Origin: Bacteroidota bacterium | Lineage (GTDB): Bacteria > Bacteroidota > Bacteroidia > Chitinophagales > Chitinophagaceae | DNA length: 64,000 nt | NCBI GenBank assembly: GCA_016715505.1 | Contig: JADJZY010000005.1 | Coordinates: 124,001 to 188,000, forward strand | Direction of reading: 5' to 3' | Shown here: piece by piece, positions 21,234 through 29,843 of the stretch | Position numbering within the stretch: position 1 is the first letter of the stretch | Layout of the letters: the number at the start of each line of letters is the position of its first letter | Notes under the pieces: generated by a model | Told to the model about the DNA's origin: nothing | Database searches by the model: none | What the model saw: only the letters and a program-made list of their open reading frames with translations | Made by a program: the position numbers and the translations under genes

Positions 21234-22196
21234 ATGCCTCTGAATATTCTGATTACTTCAACTTCGTTTATGGATACCCCCGGTATTCATCAAGAGACGC
21301 TTGCCCAATACGACCTGCAATTAAACTATCTCCGGGGGCCATTGGATGAGGCAACCATGTTAAATCATATTGAAGCGTATGATGCACTCATTTGCGGTGA
21401 TGATGCACTCACAGAACAAGTTTTACGCAAAGGAAAAAATGCTAAACTCAAATTTGTATCTAAGTATGGGGTTGGGCTGGATAAAATTGATTTAAGTGCC
21501 GCGCAAAAATTGGGGATTCCGGTTACGAATTGTCCGGGCGTGAATCAGGTTTCTGTGGCTGAACATTTTTTTGCAGCACTCTTGTGCTATTTACGGAATA
21601 TCCATCTGCAATTCAATGAAGTTCAAGGCAAGGGCCTATGGACTCGGATGACGGGTTATGAAATGTACGGAAAAAAATTATTGATCATGGGTCTGGGGCG
21701 TATTGGTAGCGAAATCGCCAAACGCGCCAAGGCATTCGGATTACAAGTTTACGGGTATGATCAACATCCGCCGGCATCCCTCATCGAAGAAGGTATTATT
21801 GAAATGATCGATGATCTCCCGACGCAATTTTCGCAAATGGATTTTGTGAGCCTCAATCTTCCACTTTTACCCGATACCAAACATATTCTTTCTGCCGAAT
21901 TAATTCAACAAGCAAAAAAAGAATTGGTGCTTGTGAACACTGCCCGTGGAGAATTGGTTGATCAGGATGCCATGATACAGGCGCTGCAAAACAAAACCAT
22001 TGGTGGATATGTAACGGATGTTTTGGATATTGAACCAATGCCTTCCGATCATCTCTTACGCCATTTGTCCAATGTACTGATTACCCCGCACATTGGCTCA
22101 AGAACATTTGATAGTGTACAACGTCAGGGAATGATGGCTGTTCAAAACTTGGTCGATGGATTAAATATTCCTCTGAAAACTTCAAACAACTCTTAA
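21234..22196 (+). CDS. D-2-hydroxyacid dehydrogenase (phosphoglycerate dehydrogenase-like)
   Basis: The ATG at 21234 (MPLNILITSTS) is chosen over an in-frame TTG 12 bases upstream, giving 320 residues. The NAD-binding loop is GLGRIGSEIAKRA (about 146-158). The VNTARGELVD segment and a C-terminal HIGSRT region carry the catalytic arginine, glutamate and histidine of the family. It is 12 bp after the CMP-synthetase and 5 bp before an epimerase. In this setting it may oxidise or reduce a sugar acid that is the precursor or the product of the aldolase step. It lacks the regulatory ACT domain of serine-pathway SerA. Confidence 0.87.
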   Translation: MPLNILITSTSFMDTPGIHQETLAQYDLQLNYLRGPLDEATMLNHIEAYDALICGDDALTEQVLRKGKNAKLKFVSKYGVGLDKIDLSAAQKLGIPVTNCPGVNQVSVAEHFFAALLCYLRNIHLQFNEVQGKGLWTRMTGYEMYGKKLLIMGLGRIGSEIAKRAKAFGLQVYGYDQHPPASLIEEGIIEMIDDLPTQFSQMDFVSLNLPLLPDTKHILSAELIQQAKKELVLVNTARGELVDQDAMIQALQNKTIGGYVTDVLDIEPMPSDHLLRHLSNVLITPHIGSRTFDSVQRQGMMAVQNLVDGLNIPLKTSNNS

Positions 22197-22201
22197 TTGA
22201 A

Positions 22202-23092
22202 ATGAAAGCTCTGGTGATTGGTGGTTCTGGATTCTTAGGCGGACACGTCGTTGATGAACTGGTACAACGCGGTTTTGAAACCACTGTATTCGATTTGCAC
22301 AAACCGCAATATCCCAATGCGGAACATGTGAAATTTATCGAAGGCAATATGGGCGACGAATCCACCCTGGAACAAGCGATTCAATCGCAGGATTTTGTTT
22401 TCATTTTTGCCGGTATCGCCGATATTAAAGAAGCACACAAAGATCCTGCCAGAACAATTGAAGTGAATGTGCTTTATCTGACCAGAATTCTGTCGTTATG
22501 CACAAAATATCAGATAAAACGGCTGATTTATGCCAGCACCATTTACGTGTATAGCAATATGGGTTCGTTTTACAAAGCATCGAAACAATGTGCCGAAATT
22601 TTGATTGAATCTTTTTACGAAGAATTTGGATTGCCCTATTCCATCGTTCGTTATGGTTCCTTGTATGGTCCTAGAGCCAATCATTTTAATTTTATTCATC
22701 ATGCTATTCAGGAAGCCCTTGAACATCAAAAAATTACCCGACAGGGCGATGGTTCCGAATTGCGCGATTACATTCATGTTTCAGATGCTGCTGTAGCCAC
22801 AGTCGATCAAACGCTTGCTACTACATCTAACGAGTATATCATGATCACCGGCAATCAAACTTTGAAGGTGAAAGATGTGTTGTACATGATTAAAGAAATT
22901 TTACAAAACAAAGTTGAAATTGAATTTCAGGAAGGACATATGGAAGGGCATTACATGATGACGCCTTACTTTTTTAAACCAAAAGTGGCAAAAAAAATTG
23001 TGTTGAATGCCTATCATGATTTAGGACAAGGGATTCTTCAGTGCATTCACGAAGTACATCAAGAATTGGAAGACCGAAAAAAGGAACTATGA
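22202..23092 (+). CDS. NAD-dependent epimerase/dehydratase
   Basis: A 296-residue extended SDR enzyme. The Rossmann loop is GGSGFLGGHVVDEL (about 7-20). The catalytic segment reads IYASTIYVYSNMGSFYKASKQCAE, with the Tyr and Lys (YxxxK) about residues 121-125. The RYGSLYGPRANHFNF region matches sugar-nucleotide epimerases. It probably changes the stereochemistry or oxidation state of a sugar intermediate. The next gene starts inside its stop codon (ATGA overlap), so it belongs to the aldolase cassette. The exact sugar is not indicated. Confidence 0.87.
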   Translation: MKALVIGGSGFLGGHVVDELVQRGFETTVFDLHKPQYPNAEHVKFIEGNMGDESTLEQAIQSQDFVFIFAGIADIKEAHKDPARTIEVNVLYLTRILSLCTKYQIKRLIYASTIYVYSNMGSFYKASKQCAEILIESFYEEFGLPYSIVRYGSLYGPRANHFNFIHHAIQEALEHQKITRQGDGSELRDYIHVSDAAVATVDQTLATTSNEYIMITGNQTLKVKDVLYMIKEILQNKVEIEFQEGHMEGHYMMTPYFFKPKVAKKIVLNAYHDLGQGILQCIHEVHQELEDRKKEL

Positions 23093-23781
23093 AAATCAGC
23101 GCTTCCTTGCCGATAGAGATTGTGTCATCTTCTGAATCCCATCTTCTGGCTGAGAAATTGATTGAATCTCTTTTGCGCCATGTGAGAAATGGCGTGAAAA
23201 CCATTTTTATTCCGGGAGGTCAATCGATTCTGCCTTTTTATAACTCTTTGGAAAATAGAATGAAGGAATTCAAGGAAGTCCAATTTTGTTTAACGGATGA
23301 ACGGATGGTTCCCCTAGTAGATCCGGCTTCCAATGAAGGACAGATTCAACGAAGCTTTCCGCAATTGTATGCGCAACTCATTTCATTTCATCAAGCGGAT
23401 TTTATGAACTTTTTGACTGCGATACAACAACAAGATTTTATAAACATTCTGGGATGTGGTTCAGATGGGCATTTCGCCTCATTATTTCCGACCGATGAAA
23501 AGGCTTTGCAAAGTGATCTATTTCACACATTCCGCAAGGCCAATGAAAACTATCATCGTCATTCTTTAGGATACAAATTCATTTTGCAATCCAAGGAAAT
23601 CTTCATTTGGATTTGTGGAGAGGAAAAAGGAATACTGGGCCAATACCTTCGGGAGGATGAACAATCCATCCCATTTGTGAAACTCTTGCATGAACGAAAA
23701 AATTTAAATCATCCAATCACCCTCTATGCCGACGATTCTGCCCGGGGTGCTTTTGAAAATCAATGGAGCAATGCCAACTAA
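23089..23781 (+). CDS. 6-phosphogluconolactonase / glucosamine-6-phosphate isomerase family protein
   Basis: The ATG at 23089 overlaps the previous stop, giving 230 residues. The family signatures are present: IPGGQSILPFYNSL (about 41-54, phosphate binding), CLTDERMVPL (about 66-75) and GCGSDGHFASLFP (about 124-136, the catalytic DGH of lactonases). Standard members open 6-phosphogluconolactone; others isomerise amino sugar phosphates. Placed in a sugar-acid cassette, it may hydrolyse a lactone to a sugar acid. A lactonase of central metabolism would be unusual here, so a dedicated role is more likely. Confidence 0.8.
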   Translation: MKISASLPIEIVSSSESHLLAEKLIESLLRHVRNGVKTIFIPGGQSILPFYNSLENRMKEFKEVQFCLTDERMVPLVDPASNEGQIQRSFPQLYAQLISFHQADFMNFLTAIQQQDFINILGCGSDGHFASLFPTDEKALQSDLFHTFRKANENYHRHSLGYKFILQSKEIFIWICGEEKGILGQYLREDEQSIPFVKLLHERKNLNHPITLYADDSARGAFENQWSNAN

Positions 23782-24403
23782 AGCAATCATATTCGATTTC
23801 GATGGAGTGATTCTCGATTCGGTAGATGTCAAAACAAGAGCTTTTGAATCTATTTATCTTCCTTATGGCCAGGAGATTGCTGCCGAAGTCGTGGCACATC
23901 ATGAAGCCCATGGTGGCGTTAGAAGGTATCAAAAATTTCGCCTCTATCATCAAAAATATTTAGGGCTTGATATCAATGATGAACAATTGGATGATCTTTG
24001 CACCCGCTTCAATCAACTGGTATTTCAAAAGGTGATTGCCTCGCCTTATATTTCCGGGGCACGTAATTTTATTGAGGAAGCTTTTAAACGGTTTGAATTA
24101 TTTATTTGCACCGGAACACCTCAAACGGAAATTGAAGAAATTTTAGAGGCCCTTTCGCTCACAAAATATTTTAAAGGCGTGTATGGTTCTCCCGATAATA
24201 AAATTCAGATAGTTCAGTATATTCAGAAAGAATATCAATTGCAATCAGATGAAATGATTTTTTTGGGAGATGCTAGCACCGACTATGAAGCTGCCCAACA
24301 TTACGGAATTAAATTTATAGGTGTTGCCGGCAAAACCTCGCCATTCCCGGCAGGCACCACGATCATTCAATCTTTCGAAGAAATTCAAGTCGAGAATTTA
24401 TAA
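23771..24403 (+). CDS. HAD-superfamily sugar phosphatase
   Basis: The ATG at 23771 (MPTKAIIFDFDGVILDS) overlaps the upstream gene by 11 bp and gives 210 residues. It has HAD motif I (FDFDGVILDS), motif II (FICTGTP) and motif IV (FLGDASTDYEAA), with a helical cap between motifs I and II as in phosphoglycolate phosphatase-like enzymes. It probably removes phosphate from a sugar or sugar acid before nucleotide activation, the job KdsC does in the Kdo pathway. Its stop overlaps the next start by one base. Confidence 0.85.
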   Translation: MPTKAIIFDFDGVILDSVDVKTRAFESIYLPYGQEIAAEVVAHHEAHGGVRRYQKFRLYHQKYLGLDINDEQLDDLCTRFNQLVFQKVIASPYISGARNFIEEAFKRFELFICTGTPQTEIEEILEALSLTKYFKGVYGSPDNKIQIVQYIQKEYQLQSDEMIFLGDASTDYEAAQHYGIKFIGVAGKTSPFPAGTTIIQSFEEIQVENL

Positions 24404-25731
24404 TGCGCGTATTTGGTTTTTTATGTAATCATGGGGTTGAAGTCCGACATTTTTTATTGAGTGGGCTAGTTGATTCTATTCGTACTCAAAATACGGTGAA
24501 AATGATTTTGCGGGCTGAAACGGATTCTCCGGCTTTGAATGAATATCTGGATTTTTTTAAAATGCCGCGCGCTGTAATGGCGTTTGAAACAAAGATTGCA
24601 CGCCGACATAAAAATGAACATTATTTATCGAAGATCCGAAAGGCTCGAAAAAAAAGATTAGGCATTGGGAACTATCATAACTTTCGAAATGAAAATGAAT
24701 CACTCACTGCGCAGGATCATTTGCTCGGAAATCCACTGTCTTTTCAACTTGGGCATTCGCTTTGGGCCGGCTCCCTTAAAAAACATTATACCCATCAGGC
24801 TTTCATCGATTTTTACAAGTCCGAGGGTTTTACGGATTTGGTATTGTTAGATTATAATAGTCCTTTTCAATTGATGGCCGGGTTTAGTGCCCACGCTGCA
24901 GGTGTGAAAGTGCATATTGTGATGAATACCCTGAAAACTTATTATACCAATGATTATGTTCCTTTTGAATTTCAACGGCTCTATGCCTGGGATCAGGAGC
25001 AAACTCAATTGTTTCGACAAAGCAATCCACAGCATGCTGCTCATCATTTTATAAATGGCGGGAATCCTTACTATACCTTTTTTGCCAATAATCAGTTTCA
25101 GGATCGCTTGCCGGAGTTGTATCAACGCTATCCTCAGTTGCTTGGTCGAAAACTCATTGTCTATTCATTGATTTACGAAAAAATGTATGCGCATGAATTC
25201 GAGCTACTTCAACAACTGAATCAAGTAATCAATGATGCTTTTCTTCCGGAAGATCGGCCACTCGTTGTGGTGCGCCGAAATCCATTTGAAGAAAGCACCG
25301 CATTGATTCGTCAGATTGAGGGCCTCAGTCATTTTTTTGTGAGCGGACATTATTGGGAAAGAGATGTTGCTAAAGAATGGTCCATCCAATCCATCGAAGG
25401 AGAAAAGGAATGGAAATGGCTCCTCAGTCAGGCTTCACTATGTATGAATATTCCCTCTATGGCCGGTTACGAATCTTTGTTATCCGGAACTCCGGTATTA
25501 AATATTGGTTTCGGTCCGGATGGGGAGCCCTCGGCCGACTTAAAGCAATTTACGGATGCTCCGTTTATGAAAAGTTTTAATCGAAGTAAATTTATACGTG
25601 TGTGTTACAGCGTTGCAGAATTGAATCAACTATTGCCTGAATGGATCGATTTAAAAGCCAAGAGTTCCCTGAACGATATTCGACACTCCATCGATTTTAC
25701 TTTATTTGAACCTCAAACATTCGCTCAATGA
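24403..25731 (+). CDS. Probable GT-B-fold glycosyltransferase, family not recognised
   Basis: A 442-residue soluble protein without signal peptide or membrane helix. Its architecture suggests two Rossmann-like halves. A C-terminal segment MNIPSMAGYESLLSGTPVLNIGFG resembles the nucleotide-sugar-binding part of GT-B enzymes (E-S-L-L-S-G-T-P-V-L). I do not recognise a named family. It overlaps the phosphatase by 1 bp and the next ketoisomerase by 4 bp, so it is in the same transcript. It may transfer the product of the upstream ulosonate cassette, but this is only inferred from position. Confidence 0.6.
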   Translation: MRVFGFLCNHGVEVRHFLLSGLVDSIRTQNTVKMILRAETDSPALNEYLDFFKMPRAVMAFETKIARRHKNEHYLSKIRKARKKRLGIGNYHNFRNENESLTAQDHLLGNPLSFQLGHSLWAGSLKKHYTHQAFIDFYKSEGFTDLVLLDYNSPFQLMAGFSAHAAGVKVHIVMNTLKTYYTNDYVPFEFQRLYAWDQEQTQLFRQSNPQHAAHHFINGGNPYYTFFANNQFQDRLPELYQRYPQLLGRKLIVYSLIYEKMYAHEFELLQQLNQVINDAFLPEDRPLVVVRRNPFEESTALIRQIEGLSHFFVSGHYWERDVAKEWSIQSIEGEKEWKWLLSQASLCMNIPSMAGYESLLSGTPVLNIGFGPDGEPSADLKQFTDAPFMKSFNRSKFIRVCYSVAELNQLLPEWIDLKAKSSLNDIRHSIDFTLFEPQTFAQ

Positions 25732-26126
25732 TGGAACCGCATATTATTCAGTTACCCAAATTACTCGACCCCCGGGGAAATCTTTCTTTCATCGAAGAAA
25801 ATCATCATATTCCATTTAAAATTGAACGTACCTATTGGATTTATGATGTGCCAGGTGGTGAAACCAGGGGCGGACATGCGTATAAAACTTTGCAGGAAAT
25901 GGTGGTTGCTCTCAGTGGAAGTTTTGATGTGGTTTTACATGATGGTCGGGAAGAAAGGCGCTTTCACCTGAATCGATCTTATTATGGCTTGTATGTGCCC
26001 AGTATGTATTGGCGCAGCATGGAAAATTTTTCTACGAATAGTGTGGCCTTAGTTTTGGCCAATGAAGTATATGACGAGAAGCAATACATCCGCGATTTTG
26101 AAGCATTTAAATTGGCCAAACAATGA
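25728..26126 (+). CDS. FdtA-like sugar 3,4-ketoisomerase, copy 1
   Basis: A 132-residue cupin protein of the FdtA/QdtA (WxcM C-terminal) family, which isomerises dTDP-4-keto-6-deoxyglucose to the 3-keto form on the way to Fuc3NAc or Qui3NAc. Landmarks are LDPRGNLSFIEE, the IYDVPGGETRGGHAYK metal/catalytic strand (about 42-57), a LSGSFDVVLHDG turn and the terminal YDEKQYIRDFEAF. The usual HAH pair reads HAY here, so activity may differ. It overlaps both neighbours by 4 bp and is followed by a second, related copy. Confidence 0.85.
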   Translation: MMEPHIIQLPKLLDPRGNLSFIEENHHIPFKIERTYWIYDVPGGETRGGHAYKTLQEMVVALSGSFDVVLHDGREERRFHLNRSYYGLYVPSMYWRSMENFSTNSVALVLANEVYDEKQYIRDFEAFKLAKQ

Positions 26127-26542
26127 GTTCGTTCACCGTTTTTGATTGTAACCTGATACAACTCCCGAAAATTCATAATCGGGCAGGGAATATCACCCCG
26201 GTGGAGAATTTGATTAATCTGCCTTTTAGTGTGCATCGGGTATATTACTTGTATGATATTCCGGGTGGTGAATCACGTGGAGCACATGGGCATATCAAAC
26301 TGGAATCTTTAATTGTTGCTGTGAGCGGAAGTTTTGATGTTACCCTCGATGATGGAAGAAATAAAAAGCTCATTACATTAAACCGGCCATATTTCGGGAT
26401 TCATATTAAACCCGGAATGTGGAGAGATATTTCTAATTTTTCTTCAGGAGCTATTTGTTTGGTTTTGGCTTCGGAGTTATATGATGAGTCCGACTATATT
26501 CGCGATTATGACGATTACAAGAAGTGGAAATTAAATAGTTAA
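26123..26542 (+). CDS. FdtA-like sugar 3,4-ketoisomerase, copy 2
   Basis: A 139-residue paralogue of the preceding gene with the same landmarks: IHNRAGNITPVE, YDIPGGESRGAHGHIK (about 43-58), VSGSFDVTLDDG and YDESDYIRDYDDYKKW. The active-site motif keeps two histidines (HGH). The pair overlaps by 4 bp and probably arose by tandem duplication followed by divergence. One copy may give the galacto and the other the gluco product, or they may form a heteromer; both are guesses. No dTDP-glucose synthase or dehydratase (RmlA, RmlB) is in the window. Confidence 0.85.
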   Translation: MSSFTVFDCNLIQLPKIHNRAGNITPVENLINLPFSVHRVYYLYDIPGGESRGAHGHIKLESLIVAVSGSFDVTLDDGRNKKLITLNRPYFGIHIKPGMWRDISNFSSGAICLVLASELYDESDYIRDYDDYKKWKLNS

Positions 26543-26566
26543 TCGTTCACGCTTTAAGACAATACT

Positions 26567-27406
26567 TTGGAAATTAAAATTTATAACGACAGCAGCCGGT
26601 ATCATTTAGGCGAGGTACTAAAAGAAAGTCTGAAAGGCTTCAAGCGATCATTCTATCTGGCTCGTCAATTAGCTCGTAGAGATATTCGCGCTCAATACCG
26701 TCAATCTGTATTGGGTGTGGTTTGGGCAGTGGTGCCGGTTCTGATGACGGCATTGGTTTGGATATTTTTACAAGCGAGCGGAACCATTCAGCTCAGTTCA
26801 ACAGGAATGCCCTATCCGGTATTTGTTTTAATGGGTACAACTTGTTGGTCGGTGTGGACTGAATGTTTGAGTTTGTCAATCATCAGTGTAAATGCCAATA
26901 AGAGTATTATCACTAAAATTAATTTCGATAAAGAGGCGCTTATTACCCTTGGATTTATGAAAATGGGTTTTAACTTCTTGATCAAGTTAGGACTACTGAT
27001 CGTATTTATGGCTTTGTATCATGTGGTCCCGGGATGGAGTGTTTTTGCATTTTTTCCTTTGTTATTTATCACGATGCTTTGTTGTATGAGTATTGGAATT
27101 TTGCTGGCACCCATTGGAATTTTATACAATGATATCGGTAAGGCAATTCCTTTAAGCATGCAAATGCTCATGTATGTTTCACCGGTCGTGTATATGTCAC
27201 CCAAATCGGGATTAATGAAACAACTGATGCAATACAATCCATTTTATTATATGATGGATGATTTGCGGAATACATTAACCGGGGCTTCGATCGAACATGG
27301 AACCTTCTGGCTTATTTTTGGATTGATGACGATTTTGCTTTTTGCATTTTCCTTAATTGTTTACCGGGTTTCGATGCCTATCATCACCGAACGAATGAGT
27401 GCCTGA
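26567..27406 (+). CDS. wzm: Polysaccharide ABC exporter, membrane subunit (Wzm-like)
   Basis: The frame opens with a TTG at 26567, 24 bp after the previous stop; no ATG gives a plausible start. The 279-residue protein has the ABC-2 permease layout. An amphipathic N-terminal segment (ARQLARRDIRAQYRQSVLG, about 36-54) precedes six hydrophobic helices. With the adjacent ATPase it should move a lipid-linked glycan across the inner membrane. It ends 1 bp before the ATPase gene. The segment RRDIRAQYRQSVLG is typical of Wzm/TagG permeases. Confidence 0.92.
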   Translation: MEIKIYNDSSRYHLGEVLKESLKGFKRSFYLARQLARRDIRAQYRQSVLGVVWAVVPVLMTALVWIFLQASGTIQLSSTGMPYPVFVLMGTTCWSVWTECLSLSIISVNANKSIITKINFDKEALITLGFMKMGFNFLIKLGLLIVFMALYHVVPGWSVFAFFPLLFITMLCCMSIGILLAPIGILYNDIGKAIPLSMQMLMYVSPVVYMSPKSGLMKQLMQYNPFYYMMDDLRNTLTGASIEHGTFWLIFGLMTILLFAFSLIVYRVSMPIITERMSA

Positions 27407-27407
27407 T

Positions 27408-28631
27408 ATGAATGAAGTATTGATTAAAGCAGAAGGCGTTTCAAAAAAGTTCGCCAAGGATTTGAAGAAGAGTCTGTTTTACGGACTGTCGGATGTATTT
27501 GGTGGTGTGATTGGTCGAAAAGTTAAAGATCAATTACGCAAGGATGAATTTTGGGCAGTACAAGATGTGCATTTTGAAGTGAGAAGGGGAGAATGCCTCG
27601 GGCTCATTGGTCATAATGGAGCTGGAAAAAGTACCTTGTTAAAAATGCTCAATGGATTGATTGCGCCCGATAAAGGTAGCATTACCATGAAGGGACGGAT
27701 TGCAGCCCTCATTGAACTAGGTGCCGGTTTTAATCCGATTCTCACCGGACGTGAAAATATTTATAATAATGCGGCCGTTATTGGATTCAGTAAAAAAGAA
27801 ATTGATGCCCGTTTTGATAGCATTGTTGCATTTTCCGAAATAGGAGAGTTTATTGATACCCCTGTAAAAAATTATAGTTCAGGGATGAAAGTGCGCTTAG
27901 GTTTTGCTGTGGCTGCGCAACTGGAGCCTGACGTTTTAATCATTGATGAAGTACTCGCCGTGGGTGATTTAGGATTTCGCGTAAAATGTATTAATCGTAT
28001 TCAGGAATTGTTGCGCAAATCAGCCGTGATTTTTGTTTCACATTCAATGGCGCAGGTTACGACTATTTGTACTGATTTAATTTTACTGAACAAAGGACGC
28101 ATCGAATTTAAAGGGGCAGATATCGGAGCAGGGGTTGAGAAATATTTTATGAAATTTGATACCGGAGATCAACAAATCATCCGGACCAAAAATGTTTTTT
28201 TAAAAAATGTTTCATTGTCAACCTGGGGTGCTAAAGATGCACAGCTTCCGGAAGTGCAAGAGGGTGTTTTGCAAATTGAAAGTGGAGGTGGCATCACCCT
28301 GAAATTAAATCTGGATGTTGAACAATCTGTGAAACGCTTAAAAATCCGGATAGGCATTTTTAATGTAGAATATCGACTTCTCGCAGAAGTGGATACCGAT
28401 CAGGAAGGACTGACTGTTTTAAACGAAAAAGGAAATCTGCAGTTTGAAGTAGATATTCGTCCGCTGCATTTACGATATGGAAAGTACAGTATTCACCTGC
28501 ACGTGATGGATCAAGATACACAGGAGCGACTTTTACGGCAAAGTGATATTGCGCATTTCCTGGTGAAAAATACGATACCCGTTGGATCAGATTTTATTCT
28601 ACCCGCAACCTGGAGATTTCAAACATCTTAA
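27408..28631 (+). CDS. wzt: Polysaccharide ABC exporter, ATPase with C-terminal glycan-binding domain (Wzt-like)
   Basis: From the ATG at 27408 this is a 407-residue ABC ATPase. Walker A is GHNGAGKST (about 68-76), the signature is YSSGMKVRLGFA (about 154-165) and Walker B is VLIIDEVLA (about 175-183). After residue about 245 an extra C-terminal domain of about 160 residues is predicted to be all-beta (SLSTWGAKDAQLPEV, then RIGIFNVEYRLLAEVDTD). This is typical of Wzt proteins that recognise the chain end or the polymer before export. It pairs with the permease 1 bp upstream. Confidence 0.92.
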   Translation: MNEVLIKAEGVSKKFAKDLKKSLFYGLSDVFGGVIGRKVKDQLRKDEFWAVQDVHFEVRRGECLGLIGHNGAGKSTLLKMLNGLIAPDKGSITMKGRIAALIELGAGFNPILTGRENIYNNAAVIGFSKKEIDARFDSIVAFSEIGEFIDTPVKNYSSGMKVRLGFAVAAQLEPDVLIIDEVLAVGDLGFRVKCINRIQELLRKSAVIFVSHSMAQVTTICTDLILLNKGRIEFKGADIGAGVEKYFMKFDTGDQQIIRTKNVFLKNVSLSTWGAKDAQLPEVQEGVLQIESGGGITLKLNLDVEQSVKRLKIRIGIFNVEYRLLAEVDTDQEGLTVLNEKGNLQFEVDIRPLHLRYGKYSIHLHVMDQDTQERLLRQSDIAHFLVKNTIPVGSDFILPATWRFQTS

Positions 28632-28641
28632 ATCAAATATA

Positions 28642-29841
28642 TTGTTCAAGGATTTGGATATACTACATTTAATTGGTCGCTCGCAAACACTGTTTGAAGA
28701 TGATGTGCTTCAATTTCAGGAAGCCTTGCGTGATCTGGTTGGTCAATCTTCTTTTTTAGTGATTGGTGGAGCCGGGTCTATCGGACAGGCGGTGACTAAA
28801 GAAATTTTTAAACGCAATCCGGCAAAATTGCACGTGGTGGATATCAGCGAAAATAACCTGGTTGAACTGGTTCGGGATATTCGAAGTTCGATGGGATATA
28901 TTTCCGGCGATTTCAAAACATTCGCATTGGATATTCAATCGGAAGAATTTAAAGCCATGTTTCAGCATGAAGGACCTTATGATTACGTATTAAATCTATC
29001 TGCTTTAAAACATGTTCGTAGTGAAAAGGATCCTTATACGCTCATGCGAATGGTACAGGTAAATATTTTAAATACCTTGTCTTCATTGCAGATGGCGGCG
29101 GAATTTGGGACCAGAAAATATTTTTGTGTTTCAACCGATAAAGCGGCCAATCCGGTGAATATGATGGGGGCTTCAAAACGCATTATGGAATTATTTCTCA
29201 TGCGCGAAAGTCGTCACATCAATCTTTCCATGGCCCGATTTGCCAATGTGGCTTTTTCGGATGGATCATTATTACATGGATTTAATCAACGCATTCAAAA
29301 GCATCAGCCTATCGTTGCTCCCAATGATGTGCGCCGGTATTTTGTAACGCCGGCTGAGTCGGGCGAATTGTGCTTGATGTCCTGTTTGTTGGGAGAAAAC
29401 AGGGATATATTTTTTCCAAAATTGAGTGAGCATTTACATTTAATCACCTTCGCAGAGATTGCTGAGAAGTATTTGTTTCAACGGGGATATAAACCTTACT
29501 TGTGTTCAGATGAAGAGGAGGCCCGAAGCATGATGCAAAATTGGACGGATCAGAAAGCATGGCCATGTCTTTTTACCCAAAGCGATACTACCGGTGAAAA
29601 AGATTTTGAAGAATTTTACACAGATCAGGAAGAAATTGATTTGTTTCGATTTAAAAATTTAGGAATTGTAAAAAGCCGTTTAAACTACCAGGATCAATTG
29701 TTGGATTCTTTTTTGGAGGAAGTACAAGGGATGAAAGCAAGCTTAGAATGGACCCGCGCCGATCTTATTCAAGCCTTTAAAAAACTATTGCCTGATTTCG
29801 ATCATTTGGAAAAGGGAAAATACCTCGACGCTAAAATGTAA
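28642..29841 (+). CDS. legB: NDP-GlcNAc 4,6-dehydratase (LegB/CapD family)
   Basis: The TTG at 28642 (MFKDLDILHLIGRSQ), 10 bp after the Wzt stop, is preferred to a TTG at 28582 that would overlap Wzt by 50 bp. The 399-residue protein has the NAD loop GGAGSIGQAV (about 41-50), LSALKHVRSEKDP, and the dehydratase signature STDKAANPVNMMGASKRIME (about 164-183), where Met replaces the usual SDR tyrosine as in WbpM/PseB-type enzymes. Directly followed by LegC, it should make the 4-keto-6-deoxy intermediate of legionaminic acid or bacillosamine. The substrate may be GDP-linked, given the PtmE-like gene downstream. Confidence 0.85.
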   Translation: MFKDLDILHLIGRSQTLFEDDVLQFQEALRDLVGQSSFLVIGGAGSIGQAVTKEIFKRNPAKLHVVDISENNLVELVRDIRSSMGYISGDFKTFALDIQSEEFKAMFQHEGPYDYVLNLSALKHVRSEKDPYTLMRMVQVNILNTLSSLQMAAEFGTRKYFCVSTDKAANPVNMMGASKRIMELFLMRESRHINLSMARFANVAFSDGSLLHGFNQRIQKHQPIVAPNDVRRYFVTPAESGELCLMSCLLGENRDIFFPKLSEHLHLITFAEIAEKYLFQRGYKPYLCSDEEEARSMMQNWTDQKAWPCLFTQSDTTGEKDFEEFYTDQEEIDLFRFKNLGIVKSRLNYQDQLLDSFLEEVQGMKASLEWTRADLIQAFKKLLPDFDHLEKGKYLDAKM

Positions 29842-29843
29842 GC

